A DNA stretch of 61,794 nucleotides, from positions 1 to 61,794 of the forward strand of contig CANQVT010000009.1 of assembly GCA_947627365.1 (NCBI GenBank), given 5' to 3'. The stretch comes from an uncultured Lachnospiraceae bacterium (GTDB taxonomy: Bacteria > Bacillota > Clostridia > Lachnospirales > Lachnospiraceae). The translations under genes and the position numbers were made by a program. The notes beneath the pieces were generated by a model. That model searched no databases and was not told where the DNA came from. It saw only the letters and a program-made list of their open reading frames with translations. Shown here one piece after another: positions 7,806-17,090 of the stretch. The stretch's first letter is position 1. The number at the start of each line of letters is the position of its first letter.

Positions 7806-8840
7806 TTAGCAATCCCGATAGATATCGTAGATCAGCGCCTCAGATTTTTCCCAGCCAAGACAAGGATCGGTGATGGACTTGCCGTAGACGTGACAGTCCG
7901 AGCCGACAGGCTGCGAGCCGTCTTCGATATAGCTCTCGATCATGAAGCCCTTGACAAGCTTCTTGAGATCCGGGTTGTAATTGCGGCTGTGCAGTACCTC
8001 CTTGGCGATGCGAATCTGTTCCAGATACTGCTTGCCGGAGTTCGCGTGGTTCGTGTCGATGATCGCAGCCGGATTCTTCAGGTCTCTCTGCCGGTACATG
8101 TCGAGCAGGAGCTTCAGGTCTTCGTAGTGATAGTTCGGGATTGAGTTGCCGTGCTTGTTGGTCGCGCCGCGCAGAACGACATGTGCAAGCTCATTGCCGT
8201 CCGTGTTCACATCCCAGCCACGATAGATGAAATTGTGCTTCGCCTGCGCCGCCACGACGGAATTCAGCATGACGGAGAGATCACCGCTCGTCGGGTTCTT
8301 CATGCCGGCCGGCACGTCCATGCCGCTGACCGTCATGCGGTGGTGCTGGTCCTCGACGGAGCGTGCGCCGATCGCCACATAGGAGAGCAGGTCGTCCAGG
8401 TAGCGCCAGTTTTCCGGGTAGAGCATCTCGTCGGCTGCCGTCAGGCCGGTCTCCTCAATCGCGGCGGCGTGCAGCTTTCGCATGGCGACGATACCGGCGA
8501 ACACGTCCGGTTTTTTCTCCGGGTCGGGCTGATGCATCAGACCCTTGTACCCCTCGCCGGTCGTCCGCGGCTTGTTCGTGTAGATGCGAGGGATCAGGAT
8601 CAGACGGTCGCCGACCTTGTCCTGCACCTTCGCCAGACGCTGCAGATAGTCCATGACAGCGTCCACGTCGTCCGCTGAGCACGGCCCGATGATCAGGATG
8701 AACTTGTCCGATTTGCCGGTGAAGACGTCGCGAATCTCGGCGTCTCTTTCTTTCTTGATGGAGATTACCTTCTCAGGGAGCGGATACTGTTTCTTGACCT
8801 CCGCCGGGATCAGAAGCTTTTTTACAAAATTTATAGCCAT
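7806..8840 (-). CDS. 3-deoxy-7-phosphoheptulonate synthase (DAHP synthase, class I)
   Basis: First step of the shikimate pathway: phosphoenolpyruvate plus erythrose 4-phosphate gives DAHP. The 344-residue length matches AroF/G/H-type enzymes. Signatures: IIGPCSADD, PRIYTNKPRTTGEGYKGL, ARSVEDQHHR, MKNPTSGDL, IDTNHANSGK, MIESYIEDGSQP. The metal-binding His and Glu lie in these blocks. It is monocistronic between a promoter at 8961-8989 and a bidirectional terminator. The ~120-nt leader shows no T-box or leader peptide that I could identify. Which aromatic amino acid inhibits it cannot be told from the sequence. Confidence 0.95.
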   Translation of the reverse strand: MAINFVKKLLIPAEVKKQYPLPEKVISIKKERDAEIRDVFTGKSDKFILIIGPCSADDVDAVMDYLQRLAKVQDKVGDRLILIPRIYTNKPRTTGEGYKGLMHQPDPEKKPDVFAGIVAMRKLHAAAIEETGLTAADEMLYPENWRYLDDLLSYVAIGARSVEDQHHRMTVSGMDVPAGMKNPTSGDLSVMLNSVVAAQAKHNFIYRGWDVNTDGNELAHVVLRGATNKHGNSIPNYHYEDLKLLLDMYRQRDLKNPAAIIDTNHANSGKQYLEQIRIAKEVLHSRNYNPDLKKLVKGFMIESYIEDGSQPVGSDCHVYGKSITDPCLGWEKSEALIYDIYRDC

Positions 8841-8960
8841 CTCTATACCTCGATCTTTTTATAGTTTCCCCGGACGCAGCAGATATGTTGTGCCGAAACG
8901 TCTGTCTGTGCGGAAGCCTCGACATGATAGGTAGCAAGGCGTCTGCACATAACAATGCAC

Positions 8961-8989
8961 ATTATAATATAAAAGAAAGAAAATGTCGA
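8961..8989 (-). promoter_or_regulatory. promoter of DAHP synthase
   Basis: Minus strand: TCGACA (8984-8989), 17 nt, TATAAT (8961-8966). The 5' leader to the ATG is about 115 nt. Confidence 0.75.
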
Positions 8990-9023
8990 CAGAATTTTTG
9001 GGTTTCCATTTTGGAACCTGTGT

Positions 9024-9031
9024 GCTATACT
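9024..9031 (+). promoter_or_regulatory. extended -10 promoter of the siroheme-type gene
   Basis: TGCTATACT: an extended -10 element (TG, one base, TATACT at 9026-9031). The -35 box is weak (TTTCCA, 17 nt upstream). Confidence 0.5.
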
Positions 9032-9105
9032 GAAACAGTTCAGACGAAAAGGAACGGATGTACGATATGAAGCTATCGGTATTTTCCGGGAAATGGGGAA
9101 ACTAT

Positions 9106-9579
9106 ATGGAACACAAGGGGAAGCCGTACTTTCCGATCTTTGTCGACCTTTCTGACAAGAAGGTTGTGGTGGCGGGCGCGGGAACGATCGCCAAGCGGAG
9201 GATACGGGTGCTGACTGATTTTACAGATCATCTGGTTGTGATTGCGCCGGAGGTGAATCCCGAGTTGAAGGAACTGGAGGCGGAAGGAAAGATCACGATC
9301 CTCAGGAAGACGTTTGAACGTGAGGACATTGCGGATGCAGCATTCGTGATCGCGGCGACGAATTCGAATCAGACGAACCATGAGATCTATGTCGCGTGTA
9401 AATGCTTCGGGATTCCGGTCAACGTGTGCAATGACAAGGCAAGGTGTGATTTCTATTTTCCGGTGGTTGCATCTGCGGGAGACGTTGTGGCAGGTGTGAG
9501 TTCGTCCGGACGAGCACGCAGGAAATCACGTGAAGCTGCGGATCAGATTCAGAGGATGCTAGAGGAGACAGAGCAATAA
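9106..9579 (+). CDS. precorrin-2 dehydrogenase / sirohydrochlorin ferrochelatase-like protein
   Basis: A 157-residue NAD-binding protein of the CysG-N/SirC/Met8p family, which oxidises precorrin-2 to sirohydrochlorin for siroheme or cobalamin. Motifs: [19 protein letters not shown] (Rossmann loop GAGTIAKRR), a later [15 protein letters not shown], and [15 protein letters not shown] near the Asp and metal-handling region. The start at 9106 has GGGGAA 5 nt upstream and matches where homologues begin. In-frame ATGs at 9058 (AAGGA 4 nt upstream) and 9067 are alternatives. No other siroheme or cobalamin gene is in the window. Confidence 0.85.
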   Translation: MEHKGKPYFPIFVDLSDKKVVVAGAGTIAKRRIRVLTDFTDHLVVIAPEVNPELKELEAEGKITILRKTFEREDIADAAFVIAATNSNQTNHEIYVACKCFGIPVNVCNDKARCDFYFPVVASAGDVVAGVSSSGRARRKSREAADQIQRMLEETEQ

Positions 9580-9647
9580 AGATGTCATGCGGAAGGCTGT
9601 CAGTCGATGAGTGCCGAGACGTAAGCATAGACGATAAGGAGATTATT

Positions 9648-10127
9648 ATGCTGGTAAAGATTTTTACAGACGGCGCTGCGCGCGGCAACCCGGACGGCCC
9701 TGGCGGCTACGGTACGGTTCTGCAGTATGTGGACACGCGGGGGGAACTGCATGAGCGGGAATATTCGCAGGGTTACCGGAAGACGACGAACAACCGTATG
9801 GAGCTGCTGGCGGCGATTGTTGGATTGGAAGCACTGAACCGTCCCTGTGAAGTAGAACTTTATTCAGACTCAAAGTATTTGACCGACGCGTTCAACCAGC
9901 ACTGGATCGACAGCTGGGTGAAAAAGGGATGGAAGCGTGGGAAAAACGAGCCGGTCAAGAACGTCGATCTATGGACACGGCTTCTGGAGGCGGCCAGGCC
10001 TCACAGAATTCAGTTTATTTGGGTAAAGGGACATGATGGGCATCCGGAGAATGAGCGCTGCGATTATCTGGCGACGAGCGCTGCGGACGGGGAAGAGCTG
10101 CTCGAGGATAAGGGCCTGTCAACGTAA
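9648..10127 (+). CDS. rnhA: ribonuclease HI
   Basis: Cleaves the RNA strand of RNA-DNA hybrids. It has 159 residues. The catalytic carboxylates are all present: Asp in [12 protein letters not shown], Glu in NNRMELLA, Asp in YSDSKY, and Asp in ENERCDYLA. The basic-handle region [16 protein letters not shown] is complete, as in E. coli RNase HI. The start at 9648 has AAGGAG 6 nt upstream; the longer reading frame from 9582 has no SD. It lies 68 nt after the siroheme-type gene and is perhaps co-transcribed. Confidence 0.95.
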   Translation: MLVKIFTDGAARGNPDGPGGYGTVLQYVDTRGELHEREYSQGYRKTTNNRMELLAAIVGLEALNRPCEVELYSDSKYLTDAFNQHWIDSWVKKGWKRGKNEPVKNVDLWTRLLEAARPHRIQFIWVKGHDGHPENERCDYLATSAADGEELLEDKGLST

Positions 10128-10135
10128 TAAATTAG

Positions 10136-10164
10136 TTGAAAACAAGGACTCTGTGTGCTAAGAT
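10136..10164 (+). promoter_or_regulatory. promoter of the 49-residue membrane protein
   Basis: TTGAAA (10136-10141), 17 nt, TAAGAT (10159-10164) with TGC just before it (extended -10). Confidence 0.7.
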
Positions 10165-10236
10165 GTACGCGAAAACAACGAGCCACGCCGGCAAAGTCGG
10201 AGCACAGTTTGAGACGGATAGGAGAGGGAAAACGAC

Positions 10237-10386
10237 ATGACAGCATTTTTGAGCGAGTTTGTCACGGAATTTGTTGAGCTGGTGATCCTGGTGGGAGTCG
10301 CGATCGGCGCGATCTTCTGTGGAAAGAAGCTGCGCGACCGCAAGGACGCGAAGAAGGCGAGTCAGCCGCAGCAGGAGACGAAATAG
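10237..10386 (+). CDS. small single-pass membrane protein (49 aa)
   Basis: This short gene begins MTAFLSEFVTEFVEL, has one hydrophobic helix (about residues 12-28, ending in GAIFCG), and a charged tail KKLRDRKDAKKASQ. It has its own promoter (10136-10164), a strong SD (AGGAGAGG, 9 nt before the ATG) and a weak terminator after it, so it is very likely expressed. I do not recognise a function. Its place directly before alaS may be incidental. Confidence 0.7.
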   Translation: MTAFLSEFVTEFVELVILVGVAIGAIFCGKKLRDRKDAKKASQPQQETK

Positions 10387-10435
10387 ATCAAAGACAGGCG
10401 ACTGGGTTGTACTTTCTGGAAATTTGGCGTAAATC

Positions 10436-10464
10436 CGGACGGATGCTGATTGCGTCTGTTTTTT
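10436..10464 (+). terminator. weak intrinsic terminator or attenuator before alaS
   Basis: cggacg (10436-10441) pairs with cgtctg (10453-10458, one G-U), followed by T6. The short stem suggests partial read-through into alaS. Confidence 0.5.
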
Positions 10465-10505
10465 ATGGGAAAAATAAAAGAGAATAGAAAGCTGGAGGAA
10501 CGATC

Positions 10506-13148
10506 GTGGAGAAATACGGAGTAAATGAACTGAGAAAAATGTTTCTGGACTTTTTCAGGAGCAAGGATCATCTGGTGATGAACAGTTTTTCGCTGGTGCC
10601 GCACAATGACAAGAGCCTGCTTTTGATCAATGCGGGCATGGCGCCGCTGAAGCCTTATTTTACGGGGGCGGAGATTCCGCCGAAGCGCAGGGTGGCGACC
10701 TGTCAGAAGTGTATCCGCACCGGCGATATCGAGAATGTGGGCAAGACTGCGCGCCACGGTACTTTTTTTGAGATGCTGGGAAATTTCTCGTTCGGTGATT
10801 ATTTTAAGAAGGAAGCGATCGCGTGGTCCTGGGAGTTTCTGACCGAGGTGGTCGGGCTGGATCCGAATCGCCTGTATCCGTCCGTGTATCTGGAGGACGA
10901 CGAGGCGTGGGATATCTGGCATGAGCAGATTGGGATTCCGGAGGATCGCATCTTCCGCTTTGGCAAGGAGGATAATTTCTGGGAGCACGGCGCAGGCCCG
11001 TGTGGTCCGTGTTCGGAGATTTACTATGACCGCGGTGAGAAGTATGGCTGCGGCAAGCCGACCTGCACGGTGGGCTGCGACTGCGACCGCTACATCGAGG
11101 TGTGGAACAACGTCTTCACCCAGTTTGAGAACGATGGGCACGGCAACTACGAGCTGCTGACCCAGAAGAATATTGACACGGGCATGGGCCTCGAGCGTCT
11201 GGCCGTCGTGGTGCAGGAGGTGGATTCCATCTTTGACGTGGATACGATTCAGGCACTGCGCGATAAGGTCTGTGAGTTTGCCCATGTGCAGTACAAGACG
11301 GACGAGAAGAAGGACATTTCGATCCGCCTGATCGTGGATCATATCCGCTCCGCGACCTTCATGATCTCGGACGGCATCATGCCGACGAACGAGGGTCGCG
11401 GCTACGTGCTGCGCCGTCTGATTCGCCGCGCGGCGCGCCACGGGAGAATGCTCGGCATCGAGGGCGGTTTCCTGTCGAAATTGAGCGAGACTGTGATCGA
11501 GGGTTCCAGAGACGGCTATCCTGAACTGGAGGAGAAGAGAGAGTTCATCTTCAAGGTGCTCTCGCAGGAGGAAGACAAGTTCAGCCGCACGATCGACCAG
11601 GGCTTAAGCATCCTTTCCGACATGGAGGCGGAGCTTGAAAAGAAGGGCGCGAAGACGCTCGAGGGCAAGGATGCGTTCGTGCTCTACGATACCTACGGCT
11701 TCCCGCTCGACCTGACGAAGGAGATCCTCGAGGAGAAGGGCTATTCGATCGACGAGGAAGGCTTCAAGGCATGCATGGAGGAGCAGCGGCAGAAAGCCCG
11801 CAAGGCGCGCGGTACGACGAACTACATGGGCGCTGACGCGACGGTCTACGACCAGATTCCGGCGGAGATCACGACGGAGTTCGTCGGCTACGACTCCTTG
11901 ATCTGCGACTCGAAGATCACTGTGCTGACGACGGAGACGGAGCTGACCGAGGCGCTCACCGAGGGCGTGCGCGGCACCGTGATCACGGAGAAAACGCCGT
12001 TCTACGGGACGATGGGCGGCCAGGAAGGCGACAAGGGTACGATCTCTTGCGCGGCGGGCAAATTCATTGTAGAGGATACGATCCATCTGCTCGGCGGAAA
12101 GTACGGGCATGTGGGATATATGGCCGAGGGCATGATCAAGACCGGCGACACCGTGACGCTCATGGTTCAGCCGGAGGGCAGAAAGGATACCTGTAAGAAT
12201 CACAGCGCGACGCATCTTCTGCAGAAGGCGCTGAAGACGGTGCTCGGCTCGCACGTGGAGCAGAAGGGCTCTCTGGTGACGCCGGATCGGCTGCGTTTCG
12301 ACTTTGCGCACTTCCAGGCGATGACGCCGGAAGAGCTTGAAAAGGTGGAGACGATCGTCAACGAGGAGATCGCGGCGGGACTTCCGGTCGAGACGAGGAT
12401 CATGGGGATCGAGGACGCCAAGAAGACAGGCGCGATGGCTTTGTTCGGCGAGAAGTACGGCGACGAGGTGCGTGTCGTGTCGATGGGCGATTTTTCGAAG
12501 GAGCTCTGCGGCGGCACGCATGTGAAAAATACATCAGAGATCGCGACGTTCAAGATCGTGTCTGAGTCCGGCATCGCGGCCGGCGTGCGCAGGATCGAGG
12601 CGCTGACCGGCAAGGGAGTGTTCGCTTATTATAAGAATACGGAGAAGGAGCTTCTGGAGGCGGCGAAGCTTTTAAAGACAAGTCCGGCCGACCTGCTCGG
12701 GAAGATCGCTTCCCTGCAGGCAGAGCTGAAGTCTGTGACGAGCGAGAACGAGTCGCTCAAGAGCAAACTGGCGAAAGACGCGCTCGGCGACGTGATGGAT
12801 CAGGTGTGCGAGGTATCCGGCGTGAAGCTGCTCGCGTCGAAGCTGGAAGGCGTAGATATGAACGGGCTGCGCGAGCTCGGCGACCAGCTCAAGGAAAAGC
12901 TTGGCGAAGGCGTGGTGCTGCTTGCGTCGGTGTGCGACGGCAAGGTGAACCTCATGGCGACCGCCACGGACGAGGCGCAGAAGCTGGGCGCGCACGCGGG
13001 AAATCTGATCAAGGGCATCGCGGCGCTGGTCGGCGGAGGCGGCGGCGGACGCCCGAACATGGCGCAGGCGGGCGGCAAGAACCCGGCTGGCGTCGAGGAC
13101 GCGCTTGCGAAGGCGAAGGAAGCGCTGGAAGGCCAGCTGAAGCGCTGA
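10506..13148 (+). CDS. alaS: alanyl-tRNA synthetase
   Basis: Charges tRNA-Ala. At 880 residues it is full length: class II catalytic core (MFLDFFRSKDHLV, then the RHGTFFEMLGNFSFGDYF motif 2 region), tRNA-recognition helices, an editing domain with HSATHLLQKAL and a downstream CGGTH (zinc-binding His and Cys), and a C-Ala domain ending in a glycine-rich GGGGGGRPNMAQAGG segment. It starts at GTG with GGAGG 7 nt upstream. The region between 10387 and 10505 holds only a short terminator-like hairpin; I saw no T-box specifier or antiterminator. Confidence 0.98.
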   Translation: MEKYGVNELRKMFLDFFRSKDHLVMNSFSLVPHNDKSLLLINAGMAPLKPYFTGAEIPPKRRVATCQKCIRTGDIENVGKTARHGTFFEMLGNFSFGDYFKKEAIAWSWEFLTEVVGLDPNRLYPSVYLEDDEAWDIWHEQIGIPEDRIFRFGKEDNFWEHGAGPCGPCSEIYYDRGEKYGCGKPTCTVGCDCDRYIEVWNNVFTQFENDGHGNYELLTQKNIDTGMGLERLAVVVQEVDSIFDVDTIQALRDKVCEFAHVQYKTDEKKDISIRLIVDHIRSATFMISDGIMPTNEGRGYVLRRLIRRAARHGRMLGIEGGFLSKLSETVIEGSRDGYPELEEKREFIFKVLSQEEDKFSRTIDQGLSILSDMEAELEKKGAKTLEGKDAFVLYDTYGFPLDLTKEILEEKGYSIDEEGFKACMEEQRQKARKARGTTNYMGADATVYDQIPAEITTEFVGYDSLICDSKITVLTTETELTEALTEGVRGTVITEKTPFYGTMGGQEGDKGTISCAAGKFIVEDTIHLLGGKYGHVGYMAEGMIKTGDTVTLMVQPEGRKDTCKNHSATHLLQKALKTVLGSHVEQKGSLVTPDRLRFDFAHFQAMTPEELEKVETIVNEEIAAGLPVETRIMGIEDAKKTGAMALFGEKYGDEVRVVSMGDFSKELCGGTHVKNTSEIATFKIVSESGIAAGVRRIEALTGKGVFAYYKNTEKELLEAAKLLKTSPADLLGKIASLQAELKSVTSENESLKSKLAKDALGDVMDQVCEVSGVKLLASKLEGVDMNGLRELGDQLKEKLGEGVVLLASVCDGKVNLMATATDEAQKLGAHAGNLIKGIAALVGGGGGGRPNMAQAGGKNPAGVEDALAKAKEALEGQLKR

Positions 13149-13163
13149 AAAACAGAATGAAGA

Positions 13164-13210
13164 TAAAGGCAGGTGCCTCAGATATGTCTGAGATGCCTGC
13201 CTTTTATTTT
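13164..13210 (+). terminator. intrinsic terminator of alaS
   Basis: A long stem (aaaggcaggtgcctcaga with tctgagatgcctgcctttt; one mismatch) with a short loop, followed by ATTTTT. Confidence 0.9.
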
Positions 13211-13280
13211 TGTGTTTCACAAAAAGGTGATAAAAAACGTTTTTTGTAACAATAATGTGAGAGTGTGAAATTTAATTGTC

Positions 13281-13309
13281 TTGGCAATTGAAAAGAACTC
13301 TTGTATAAT
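13281..13309 (+). promoter_or_regulatory. promoter pointing antisense into the TetR-type gene
   Basis: TTGGCA (13281-13286), 17 nt, perfect TATAAT (13304-13309). The next real gene on this strand is 780 nt away, so transcripts would run antisense through the regulator at 13358-13936. Confidence 0.6.
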
Positions 13310-13357
13310 TTACACAAAACAAAGATGGATAAAAACCACAGCATGGTATATTTTGCC

Positions 13358-13936
13358 TTAGCGGGGCCTGGAATTACAGAGTGTGTCCAGTTCGCTCATG
13401 GTATAACTGCCATATTTTTCAAGAAGCTGTTTCAGATGTGGACCAAATACAACCTCGCCGATCGGATAGCAGCTGATGATCTTCATGTACATTTCGTCAA
13501 CGGGAATGGTGTAATTGCTGTCATTCCATACCTTCAGGCAATATACCCAGGCACTTGTGATCGGTGAGGGACTCCTGAAATTGATTTCCTCATTGGAGAG
13601 ACGTGTCAGCGATTTGGCAATAATCTGATCCCCCTCCGGGTCGGCGAGCAGATGCTTGAAGAACGCGGAGTGTGATTTTACGATATTCAGTATGCAGACA
13701 GTCTGATCCTTGACGGTGGAGTCGGCGCCTACTACCATCCTGGCAGTGTGAAGACATTCATAGCAGGCCTGTTCCGCAGCGTCATATTTGTCCAGAAAAT
13801 ACCGATAGAACGTCTGATGCGAAATGCCGCTCATTTTCACGAGCGCGGTCACTTTGATCGACGTAAGGTTTTTTCGGCAGAGCAGTTCATTGATGCTGGC
13901 CAGAATCTTTTGTCTGCTTGATAAATTGGCATTCAA
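13358..13936 (-). CDS. TetR-family transcriptional regulator
   Basis: A 192-residue DNA-binding repressor candidate. The N-terminal HTH spans about residues 8-55: SRQKILASINELL, ITS-like LTSIKVTALVKMSGISHQTFYRYF, then DKYDAAEQ. The C-terminal ligand domain is divergent. I place the start at the TTG at 13934-13936, where GGGAGAGG lies 7-8 nt upstream; the longer open frame reaching 14503 overlaps the divergent kinase gene and has no start signals. It is transcribed away from the ROK/GH1/ABC operon and probably controls it. An inverted repeat (13959-13985) over its own -10 box suggests autorepression. Confidence 0.85.
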   Translation of the reverse strand: MNANLSSRQKILASINELLCRKNLTSIKVTALVKMSGISHQTFYRYFLDKYDAAEQACYECLHTARMVVGADSTVKDQTVCILNIVKSHSAFFKHLLADPEGDQIIAKSLTRLSNEEINFRSPSPITSAWVYCLKVWNDSNYTIPVDEMYMKIISCYPIGEVVFGPHLKQLLEKYGSYTMSELDTLCNSRPR

Positions 13937-13958
13937 ATCATCACCCTCTCCCGCAGAT

Positions 13959-13985
13959 ATTGTTTGCTCTATCGTAGCACACAAT
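13959..13985. promoter_or_regulatory. candidate TetR operator
   Basis: Inverted repeat attgtttgct (13959-13968), 7 nt, agcacacaat (13976-13985); 9 of 10 positions are complementary. It covers the -10 element of the regulator's promoter. Confidence 0.6.
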
Positions 13986-13999
13986 AAATAAATTTGCAA
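13971..13999 (-). promoter_or_regulatory. promoter of the TetR-type gene
   Basis: Minus strand TTGCAA (13994-13999), 17 nt, TACGAT (13971-13976), preceded by TGC (extended -10). Confidence 0.65.
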
Positions 14000-14043
14000 T
14001 GAGTCCTCTGGCCATAAAAATTGTGAAAACGGGGAAGAAACAC

Positions 14044-14073
14044 AAAGTAACATAAAGTAACATAAAGTAAAGG
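14044..14073 (+). repeat. three tandem 10-bp repeats before the ROK kinase gene
   Basis: aaagtaacat, aaagtaacat, aaagtaaagg: two exact units and one variant, one per helical turn, ending at the ribosome binding site of the next gene. Could be a regulator site or a slippage product. Confidence 0.65.
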
Positions 14074-14087
14074 AAGGTAAGATCAGT

Positions 14088-15074
14088 ATGAAAATTCTTG
14101 TCTTTGACTTTGGCGGGACCTCCGTCAAGTACGCAGTGATGAGTGAAGAAGGGGAGATTTTGCAATCAGACAGGAAGCCGGCTCCTCTGGAGAGTAAAGA
14201 AGAATTTATCGCTTTAGTCAGCTCCGTATATCTGGAATACAAAAAACAGGTAGAGGGCATCTCGATCAGCATGCCGGGATATATCGATCCGGAGTCGGGA
14301 CGCCTGAACGGTTCGGGGGCATATCGTGCGCTGTATGGATGCAATATCCCGGAACTGCTCCACGAAAAGGTACCGGTCAATATTGCCATAGAAAATGACG
14401 GAAAGTGCGGGGCGTTGGCAGAGGCGTGGAAAGGATCGCTTTCTGACTGCGAAGACGGTGTCGTCCTGATTCTCGGTTCGGGCATAGCCGGAGGCGTGAT
14501 CAAAGGAAAAAAGATCCATTCGGGCTATAATCTGACTGCCGGAGAATTTTCCAATTATCTCGTAAAGCCGGGTGATCCGTCGTTCTGCGGCCTGGCAGTG
14601 ATGAACTGTGCGGCATTTGGCCTGACTTATAAACTATGCAAGGCAAAAAACCTTGACTTTGACTGTCAGGATTATTCGGCGGAGCTGAAAGGAGTTGATG
14701 CCGGATTTGGTGAGCGATTTGCTGTCTCTGACCAGAAACCGCAGAAGATCAAGGCAGACGGCAGGCAGCTTTACCAGTGGCTGACAGAGGGAGATGTGCA
14801 GGCCAGAAAGATTTATGGAGAATTTCTGGAATCGCTGGCGTTTCTGATCTTCAATATACAGATTACTTTTGCGCCGCAGAAGGTTATCATCGGAGGCGGC
14901 TTGAGCCGAATTCCGTGCCTGATGCCGGATCTGGGAAAGACGCTCGGGCGTTTTTATAAGGGCGTTGGATTTGGACCGGAACTGCGTGCGGAAATAGCGG
15001 CCAGTCGCTACCTGGATGAATGTAACCTTGTGGGAGCAATGTATCACTATCTGACGCGCTTTCAGGGAAGATAG
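14088..15074 (+). CDS. ROK-family sugar kinase
   Basis: A 328-residue protein, probably phosphorylating a hexose or hexosamine in the cytoplasm. The ATP-binding DFGGTSVKYAV is at residues 7-17, IAIENDGKCGALAE carries the catalytic Asp, and ILGSGIAGG is the second phosphate loop. The zinc motif CxCGxxGCxE typical of ROK kinases is absent; the corresponding place reads GDPSFCGLAVMN, so it belongs to the zinc-lacking branch. It is the first gene of the operon, 18 nt before the GH1 gene. The SD AAGGAAGG overlaps the third copy of the upstream 10-bp repeat. Confidence 0.85.
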   Translation: MKILVFDFGGTSVKYAVMSEEGEILQSDRKPAPLESKEEFIALVSSVYLEYKKQVEGISISMPGYIDPESGRLNGSGAYRALYGCNIPELLHEKVPVNIAIENDGKCGALAEAWKGSLSDCEDGVVLILGSGIAGGVIKGKKIHSGYNLTAGEFSNYLVKPGDPSFCGLAVMNCAAFGLTYKLCKAKNLDFDCQDYSAELKGVDAGFGERFAVSDQKPQKIKADGRQLYQWLTEGDVQARKIYGEFLESLAFLIFNIQITFAPQKVIIGGGLSRIPCLMPDLGKTLGRFYKGVGFGPELRAEIAASRYLDECNLVGAMYHYLTRFQGR

Positions 15075-16493
<1,419 letters not shown>

Positions 16494-16554
16494 TTTGAAA
16501 ACATTCTCTGGCGCAGAAGCGTCGGGGAAAATAATAAAAAAGGAGTGTAACATT

Positions 16555-17073
16555 ATGAATGAAAAATCTGTAACTAATTATCCGTACCGGCCGCCTAAAA
16601 AGTATCCGAAAAAATCGCTGCACGGGCGTGTAAGAGGAATGATGATTCCCTACGACGAATATGAACGCGCAAAGAAATTTTACGTGTACACATTTGGATG
16701 GGATGTCATGAGAGTGCCGCAGGGGGTATTTCTGGAGGATACGGATGAGCGCCCGAATGTGATGTGCGCAACCGGACCGTCGCAGGTATCCTGGGAGGCC
16801 TCTGTGCCGGGACACGTCTGGGCCCAGCTTGTGGCCAGGGAGCGTTGCTCAAAGCCGCAGGTCTTTATGGAGGTAAGCATGGATGTGCCGCTTGAAGATA
16901 CGGTGGCGTCTTTGACAGAGAGAGGCTGGAAGGTAGTGGGGAATTCAGAACTTGATGAGGACTGGGCGGACTTTACTGTGGTGGAAGATCCGGATGGAAA
17001 CAGAGAACTCCTGTGGAAATGCCCGGATTCCCGTACCTGGGAGGAGCCGGAAGCCGATTATGACAAAGATTGA
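16555..17073 (+). CDS. VOC-fold (glyoxalase/bleomycin-resistance-like) protein
   Basis: A 172-residue protein. It shows the VOC pattern RGMMIPYDEYERAKKFYVYTFGWDV, later VEDPDGNRELLWKCPDSRTW. VOC proteins bind a metal in a beta-alpha-beta-beta-beta module and catalyse isomerisation, epimerisation or ring-opening. The start at 16555 has AAGGAG 9 nt upstream. It lies between the GH1 gene and a paralogous VOC gene, so it probably acts on the sugar or aglycone released in this operon. The substrate is unknown. Confidence 0.8.
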   Translation: MNEKSVTNYPYRPPKKYPKKSLHGRVRGMMIPYDEYERAKKFYVYTFGWDVMRVPQGVFLEDTDERPNVMCATGPSQVSWEASVPGHVWAQLVARERCSKPQVFMEVSMDVPLEDTVASLTERGWKVVGNSELDEDWADFTVVEDPDGNRELLWKCPDSRTWEEPEADYDKD

Positions 17074-17090
17074 TGAAGGAGGAGACTACT

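Noticed and set aside
8841-8960. Attenuator or aromatic amino-acid leader peptide for DAHP synthase
   Set aside because: No run of Trp, Phe or Tyr codons and no alternative hairpins with a T run were found.
10387-10505. T-box leader before alaS
   Set aside because: Only 119 nt is available, with one short hairpin; no specifier loop or antiterminator core was seen.
14041-14073. CRISPR-like repeat
   Set aside because: Three contiguous 10-bp units without spacers; no Cas genes in the window.
13937-14503. N-terminal extension of the TetR frame to 381 residues
   Set aside because: It overlaps the divergent kinase gene and the promoter region; the TTG at 13934-13936 has a proper SD and gives a normal TetR length.
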